From assembly GCA_965372385.1 (NCBI GenBank), contig CBDVCD010000134.1:1-8927 (forward strand): 8,927 bases of DNA, given 5' to 3'. Under the pieces are notes generated by a model, which worked only from the letters and a program-made list of their open reading frames with translations, searched no databases and was not told where the DNA came from. Position numbers and translations under genes: made by a program. The stretch is from JASJBU01 sp965372385. Its GTDB lineage: Bacteria; Pseudomonadota; Gammaproteobacteria; Chromatiales; Chromatiaceae. Each line of letters starts with the position of its first letter. The stretch's first letter is position 1. This document shows positions 5,392 to 8,927 of this stretch, one piece after another.

Positions 5392-6651
5392 ATGCCCATA
5401 TCCAAAGACTTTGCCAACCGCCTCTCCACTTCGTTGGAGAAGATCGCGGAACATTACGGCACTCCTTTTCACCTCTATGACGAAAAGGGCATCCGCGAGA
5501 CGGGCAAAGGCCTGAACCAGGCCTTTGCCGGTATCGAGGGTTTCAAGGAGTACTTTGCGGTCAAGGCCCTGCCCAATCCCCATATCATGCAGATCATGCG
5601 GTCCATGGGTTTCGGTTTCGACTGCAGCTCCATCGCGGAGCTGAAGCTCAGCCGGGATCTGGGCGCCAGTGGCGAGGAGATCATGTTCACCTCGAACGAC
5701 ACCAGTCCCGCGGATTTCGCCGCGGCGGAAGCGGATGGCGGCTGTGTGCTCAATCTGGACGACATCTCTCTCATCGACAAGGTTCCGCACATGCCGGAGC
5801 TGGTCTGCTTCCGCTATAACCCGGGTGAACGGCGTAGCGGTAACAGCATCATCGGTAACCCGATCGAGGCGAAATACGGCGTCGCCCATGAGCAGTTACT
5901 GGATGCCTACCGGCAGGTAAAGGAGCGAGGGGCGAAGCGTTTCGGCCTGCACACCATGCTGGCCTCCAATGAGCTGAATCACAGCTACATGGTGGAGACC
6001 ACCCGCATGCTGCTGGAGCGGGTAGAGTGGATCTCCTCCCAACTGGGCATTAACTTCGATTTCATCAATATTGGTGGGGGTCTGGGTATCCCCTACCGGC
6101 CGGAGCAGCAGCCTCTCGACATCGAGGCCATGGCCAGGGAGATCGGCGAGCTCTTCGAGGTCTTCAGAAGCCGCAACGACTATGCACCCAAACTCTATAT
6201 GGAGAGCGGCCGTTTCATGACCGGCCCCCACGGGGTGCTGGTCACCCGGGCGATCAACCGGAAGGAGATCTACCGCACCTATGTGGGAGTGGACGCCTGC
6301 ATGTCTGCCCTGATGCGACCGGGGATGTATGGCGCCTACCACCATATCGATGTGCTGGGTAAGACCGGAGAGCAGGAGATAGTGGATGTAGCCGGTTCCC
6401 TCTGCGAGAACAACGACAAGTTCGCCATCCAGCGTGCCCTGCCGAAGATCCAGGATGGGGATCTGCTCTACATCCATGACAGCGGCGCTCACGGTCATGC
6501 CATGGGCTTCAACTACAATGGCAAGTTCAGGCCCAAGGAGCTGTTGCTGCGGGAAGATGGGACAGTGGAGTTGATCCGCCGGGAAGAGACCCTGGAGGAT
6601 CTATTCGCGACCTTGCGCTTCGAGCCGGACACCTACAACCCTGCCGGTTAA
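5392..6651 (+). CDS. lysA: Diaminopimelate decarboxylase
   Basis: LysA (EC 4.1.1.20) decarboxylates meso-diaminopimelate to L-lysine, the last pathway step. The 419-residue protein has the fold-type III PLP decarboxylase layout: an alanine-racemase-like barrel with YFAVKALPNP (54-63) and PLP lysine K58, FDCSSIAEL (76-84), H187, and the phosphate-binding INIGGGLGIPY (225-235). ESGRFMTGPHG (271-281) follows, and then the beta domain with SLCENND (336-342), giving catalytic C338 and D342, and MGFNYNGKFRPKE with active-site Y375. CEN where CES is more usual is a small variation. ATG 5392 has no clear ribosome-binding site; an in-frame TAA lies four codons upstream with no alternative start between. 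It follows dapL by 211 bp containing the REP-like pair, and may be read from the dapL promoter. It converges on uspA across 38 bp. Confidence 0.93.
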   Translation: MPISKDFANRLSTSLEKIAEHYGTPFHLYDEKGIRETGKGLNQAFAGIEGFKEYFAVKALPNPHIMQIMRSMGFGFDCSSIAELKLSRDLGASGEEIMFTSNDTSPADFAAAEADGGCVLNLDDISLIDKVPHMPELVCFRYNPGERRSGNSIIGNPIEAKYGVAHEQLLDAYRQVKERGAKRFGLHTMLASNELNHSYMVETTRMLLERVEWISSQLGINFDFINIGGGLGIPYRPEQQPLDIEAMAREIGELFEVFRSRNDYAPKLYMESGRFMTGPHGVLVTRAINRKEIYRTYVGVDACMSALMRPGMYGAYHHIDVLGKTGEQEIVDVAGSLCENNDKFAIQRALPKIQDGDLLYIHDSGAHGHAMGFNYNGKFRPKELLLREDGTVELIRREETLEDLFATLRFEPDTYNPAG

Positions 6652-6689
6652 CAACCTGAAGTTTAGGGCCACGGAAAAAAAGATTTGTC

Positions 6690-7172
6690 CTATCTCACGA
6701 CCCTCGTCGGGACGATATGCACTGGCATGGTTGATTTGCGTAACACACCTTCACTGGTACTGCCTAGCAGCAGCTTGGCCGCCATTCCTTTACCGTGAGT
6801 GCCCAGTAGGATCATATCGACCGATAACTTCTCTGCCTCGGCCAATATCTCATTCGCAGCTGTGCCCTGAACCAGTAGCGCATGACTATCCACGCCAGCA
6901 TCACGCAACTCCTGACTGATCTGCCGCAGGCGGTTGTGTTCCTGCCGATATCGTTTGGCGAGACTGTCCCGCATCGTCTGAGGGTCAGGTTCGATCCCCC
7001 CCATGAGGAGATCAGGCTCATAGGTACTGAATAAAGGTCCAGGTTCGGGCGCCGTCACATGCAGCAGGGTGACACTGGCAGAGAGGGCCCGGGCAAGCAC
7101 CTCCGCCTGTTTGATCACCTTTTCAAAGGCATCGGAAAAATCGATGGCCACCAGGATCTTAGACATACTCAT
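6690..7172 (-). CDS. Universal stress protein, UspA family, ATP-binding type
   Basis: A 160-residue single-domain universal stress protein. It begins with the family strand KILVAIDFSDAFEKV (5-19), whose Asp11 contacts the nucleotide base region. The C-terminal motif GTHGKGMAAKLLLGSTS (124-140) fits G-2x-G-9x-G-[ST] exactly, so ATP binding is expected. Such proteins are cytoplasmic dimers induced by stress or growth arrest; the specific role is unknown. ATG 7170-7172 is the furthest start; a second Met is two codons later. Its first 14 bases overlap the end of the upstream small gene, so the two are probably translated together from one promoter. The gene converges on lysA with only 38 bp between them. 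Confidence 0.92.
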   Translation of the reverse strand: MSMSKILVAIDFSDAFEKVIKQAEVLARALSASVTLLHVTAPEPGPLFSTYEPDLLMGGIEPDPQTMRDSLAKRYRQEHNRLRQISQELRDAGVDSHALLVQGTAANEILAEAEKLSVDMILLGTHGKGMAAKLLLGSTSEGVLRKSTMPVHIVPTRVVR

Positions 7173-7461
7173 CTATGCCTAAAACTGCACTGACATAATC
7201 CCGTTCAGCACTCTGTTCCAGAGATTGATAGGCGGACAGGGCCCGTTGTGATCTGAGGTCGTTACTCATTTGATTTTGCTGGACAGCCTGGCGAGAACGG
7301 AAACGCAACAGTAGCGCATCCACCTGCTTACTGTCCTTCACTGCCCGAAGCGTCAAGGTTTGGACAGGCTCAATTGGACGCTGGGCACTATCGGCCCTAC
7401 CGGACCGAATCCCGACAGTCAGGTTGCTTGAAGCAGGGATGAGTGAACTGTTGATCTCCAC
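7159..7461 (-). CDS. Conserved-looking small hypothetical protein upstream of uspA
   Basis: A 100-residue soluble protein that I cannot assign to a named family. The N-terminal half is Ser/Thr/Pro-rich and low in predicted structure. The C-terminal part, ALSAYQSLEQSAERDYVSAVL (about 75-95), looks like an amphipathic helix and ends in GIDEYV. I recall comparable short gammaproteobacterial proteins ending in an AYQS...REYVS..LG-D-Y pattern, but this needs a search. The start is GTG at 7459-7461: an in-frame TAA lies upstream and no ATG or TTG intervenes, although no clear ribosome-binding site is visible. Support comes from the 14-bp overlap with uspA and a good TATAAT about 54 bases upstream. 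Confidence 0.7.
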   Translation of the reverse strand: MEINSSLIPASSNLTVGIRSGRADSAQRPIEPVQTLTLRAVKDSKQVDALLLRFRSRQAVQQNQMSNDLRSQRALSAYQSLEQSAERDYVSAVLGIDEYV

Positions 7462-7514
7462 CGTATCGTTATGCGCAATGATGTTATTGATATTATTAAA
7501 CGGTTTGACTAACG

Positions 7515-7520
7515 ATTATA
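7515..7520 (-). promoter_or_regulatory. Consensus -10 box for the small gene-uspA pair
   Basis: On the minus strand TATAAT (7520-7515) lies 53 bases before the GTG start and would begin transcription near 7508. I see no matching -35 at 16-18 bases, only AT-rich sequence (CTTATA at 17 bases), so the promoter may need an activator or be weaker than it looks. Confidence 0.4.
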
Positions 7521-7576
7521 ACCCATTGTAAAGCTGATATAAGGAATGGCTTGTACAAAATACCCCCCCACCCTAA

Positions 7577-7743
7577 CCCTCCCCCTGAGGGGGGTGTCGC
7601 AAAAGCTCCCTCTCCCCCAGGGAGAGGGCTGGGGTGAGGGGATCGGAACAGCTAATGCTTTGATTTTTAACCCCCTCATCCCAGCCTTCTCCCGAAGGGA
7701 GAAGGAGTCGCAGCCTTTTACAACACCCTCCTGAGGGGGAGGG
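7577..7743. repeat. Mirrored four-block intergenic repeat (MITE-like)
   Basis: Two outer 21-base arms (7577-7597 and 7723-7743) match as inverted repeats at 19 of 21 positions. Two inner 36-base arms (7606-7641 and 7672-7707) match inverted at 30 of 36. Each arm is itself a hairpin of CCCT-rich and AGGG-rich halves, for example CCCTCTCCC with GGGAGAGGG. The centre is about 30 bases of unrelated, AT-richer DNA. This CCCTCTCCC/GGGAGAGGG style of element is widespread between proteobacterial genes. It lies just past the fccB stop and may end or stabilise that transcript. Two short ORFs crossing it on opposite strands are products of the repeat, not genes. Confidence 0.85.
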
Positions 7744-7758
7744 AACCGTCTTTATCAA

Positions 7759-8927
7759 TCAGCTACCAAACATATCATTGGTGATATTCTCGAACCAACC
7801 ATGGGCGTAGTGGGCCTCCCTGGCAAGCTGCTGCTTGCTGGCATCCTTGGGGGTCAAACCGCCCGCGCCCTTGATCTTAACAATCAGGTTTTTCTCCTTA
7901 TTGTATTTGTAGATGGCACTGACCGAGATACCATAGTCCTCACCTATTACGCTGTAACAGGTATTCTGGAACGACGGCATGCCCGGTTCCCGATCGTTAA
8001 AGAGGTCAACGATCGCCATGGCGCAGGCCTTGGCCTGAACATTGGCGCTGTAACCCGATTTCGGCATCTTGGAGGCCGCGCTGGTATCCCCGATGACATG
8101 GATGTTCGGCTGCAGGCTCGACTCGAATGTTTGCTTGTTGATCGGACACCAGTCACCCTTGACCAGCCCGGCGGAGAAGGCGATCTTGCCGGCCTTTTGT
8201 GGCGGGATGATGTTAATAACATCCGCCTTGAAATCCTCCACGGCCGCTGACACGGTCATGCTGCCCGCATCCACACTCTCAACCTTGCCACCGTCCGCAT
8301 TGGAGACCCACTCGATCAGGCTGTTCTCGGTGCCATAACCATACAGGCGTTTCCAGCCCTGCACGAACAGCCCCTTCTTGGCGAACTTGTCCTTGGCGTC
8401 GAGGATGATGATCTTCGACTTGGGCTTGTGCTGCTTGAGATAGCCGGCGATCTGGCTGGCGCGCTCATAGGGCCCTGGTGGGCAGCGGAAAGGATTGCCC
8501 GGCGGTGCGATGACTACCGTGCCACCATCACGCATGGCCTCGAGCTGTTTGCGCAAGATAACCGTCTGAGGGCCCGCCTTCCAGGCGTGGGGTATCTTTT
8601 CCGCAACGCCGGCATCATAGCCTTCGATCGTCTCCCACTTGAAATCTATACCGGGTGAGACGATGGCACGATCATAATCGAAGGAGAGCCCACCCTTGGT
8701 CATCACCTTGCGTGCCTGCGGATCGATCTGGGTCACCCAGTCATGCACCACATTGACGCCGAGCGACTTCAGGCCCTCATAGCCGAAGCGGATGGAATCC
8801 ATGCTCCGCTCACCGCTCAGCACCTCATTGCTCATGAAGCAGGTGTGGTAATGGGTATTCGCCTCGATCAATGTCACTTCGATGCTGTTATCGAACTTGC
8901 GCAGGTATCTTGCCGCGGTAGCGCCAC
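7759..8927 (-). CDS. fccB: Sulfide dehydrogenase flavoprotein subunit, 5' end outside window
   Basis: The FAD subunit of flavocytochrome c sulfide dehydrogenase (FccB/SoxF) oxidises sulfide in the periplasm and passes electrons to a cytochrome c subunit. The visible 388 residues start in the N-terminal dinucleotide fold (GATAARYLRKF) and run to the natural C-terminus. TCFMSNEVL contains the cysteine (codon 8839-8841) equivalent to Cys42 of the Allochromatium protein, which binds FAD covalently. FRCPPGPYE, 119 residues on, and NTCYSVIGEDYG, 175 further, carry the redox-active disulfide pair (Cys161 and Cys337 there). HVIGDTSAASKMPKSGYSANVQA is the second FAD-contact segment. The GTG at 8875-8877 is an internal Val codon: the frame stays open to the window edge, so about 13 mature residues and the export signal are missing. 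The cytochrome partner is presumably nearby, outside the window. Confidence 0.94.
   Translation of the reverse strand, partial: GATAARYLRKFDNSIEVTLIEANTHYHTCFMSNEVLSGERSMDSIRFGYEGLKSLGVNVVHDWVTQIDPQARKVMTKGGLSFDYDRAIVSPGIDFKWETIEGYDAGVAEKIPHAWKAGPQTVILRKQLEAMRDGGTVVIAPPGNPFRCPPGPYERASQIAGYLKQHKPKSKIIILDAKDKFAKKGLFVQGWKRLYGYGTENSLIEWVSNADGGKVESVDAGSMTVSAAVEDFKADVINIIPPQKAGKIAFSAGLVKGDWCPINKQTFESSLQPNIHVIGDTSAASKMPKSGYSANVQAKACAMAIVDLFNDREPGMPSFQNTCYSVIGEDYGISVSAIYKYNKEKNLIVKIKGAGGLTPKDASKQQLAREAHYAHGWFENITNDMFGS

Noticed and set aside
5896..6498. Minus-strand frame of 200 codons opposite lysA.
   Set aside because: It lies inside a clearly recognised gene and shows no motifs or ribosome-binding site.
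6652..6689. Intrinsic terminator in the lysA-uspA gap, suggested by a run of seven A/T pairs.
   Set aside because: No stable stem precedes the run in either direction.
7546..7758. Two facing short ORFs of about 60 codons between fccB and the small gene.
   Set aside because: Both are made almost wholly of the inverted repeat and encode Pro/Leu/Arg-rich low-complexity peptides.

Overview
The window looks like a stretch of gammaproteobacterial chromosome, most likely from a sulfur oxidiser. The main evidence is a flavocytochrome c sulfide dehydrogenase flavoprotein at the right end and a YffB-type gene beside lysine-biosynthesis genes. The sulfur-oxidiser placement is inference; no rRNA or tRNA is present to confirm taxonomy.

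Layout. (a) 1-2100 is AT-rich and unlike the rest. It holds one 580-residue KAP-like P-loop NTPase on the minus strand, with short repeats and hairpins but no other gene; it reads as the edge of an accessory, possibly defence-related, segment. (b) 2217-3344 is a GC-richer minus-strand pair: a small conserved protein of unknown function followed after 18 bp by an exported alpha/beta hydrolase with a TTG start. (c) 3428-6651 is a plus-strand block: yffB (ArsC/Spx family), dapL (LL-diaminopimelate aminotransferase) and lysA (diaminopimelate decarboxylase). A strong TATAAT lies ahead of dapL, and a previously unlisted 15-codon upstream ORF with a good ribosome-binding site ends in an ATGA overlap with dapL. 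A 25-bp perfect inverted pair of REP-like units sits between dapL and lysA. (d) 6690-7461 is a minus-strand pair: a 100-residue hypothetical protein overlapping by 14 bp a universal stress protein. (e) 7577-7743 is a mirrored, GC-rich intergenic repeat built of four hairpin blocks. (f) 7759-8927 is the C-terminal part of fccB, cut by the window edge.

How the genes work together. DapL makes LL-diaminopimelate directly from tetrahydrodipicolinate, and LysA makes lysine from meso-diaminopimelate, so the two bracket the epimerase step (DapF, not in the window). In E. coli yffB lies next to dapE of the succinylase route. Here dapL occupies the comparable place, which suggests a change of pathway variant at a conserved locus. 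The fccB product oxidises sulfide in the periplasm with a cytochrome partner presumably encoded just outside the window. The KAP NTPase has no visible partner here.
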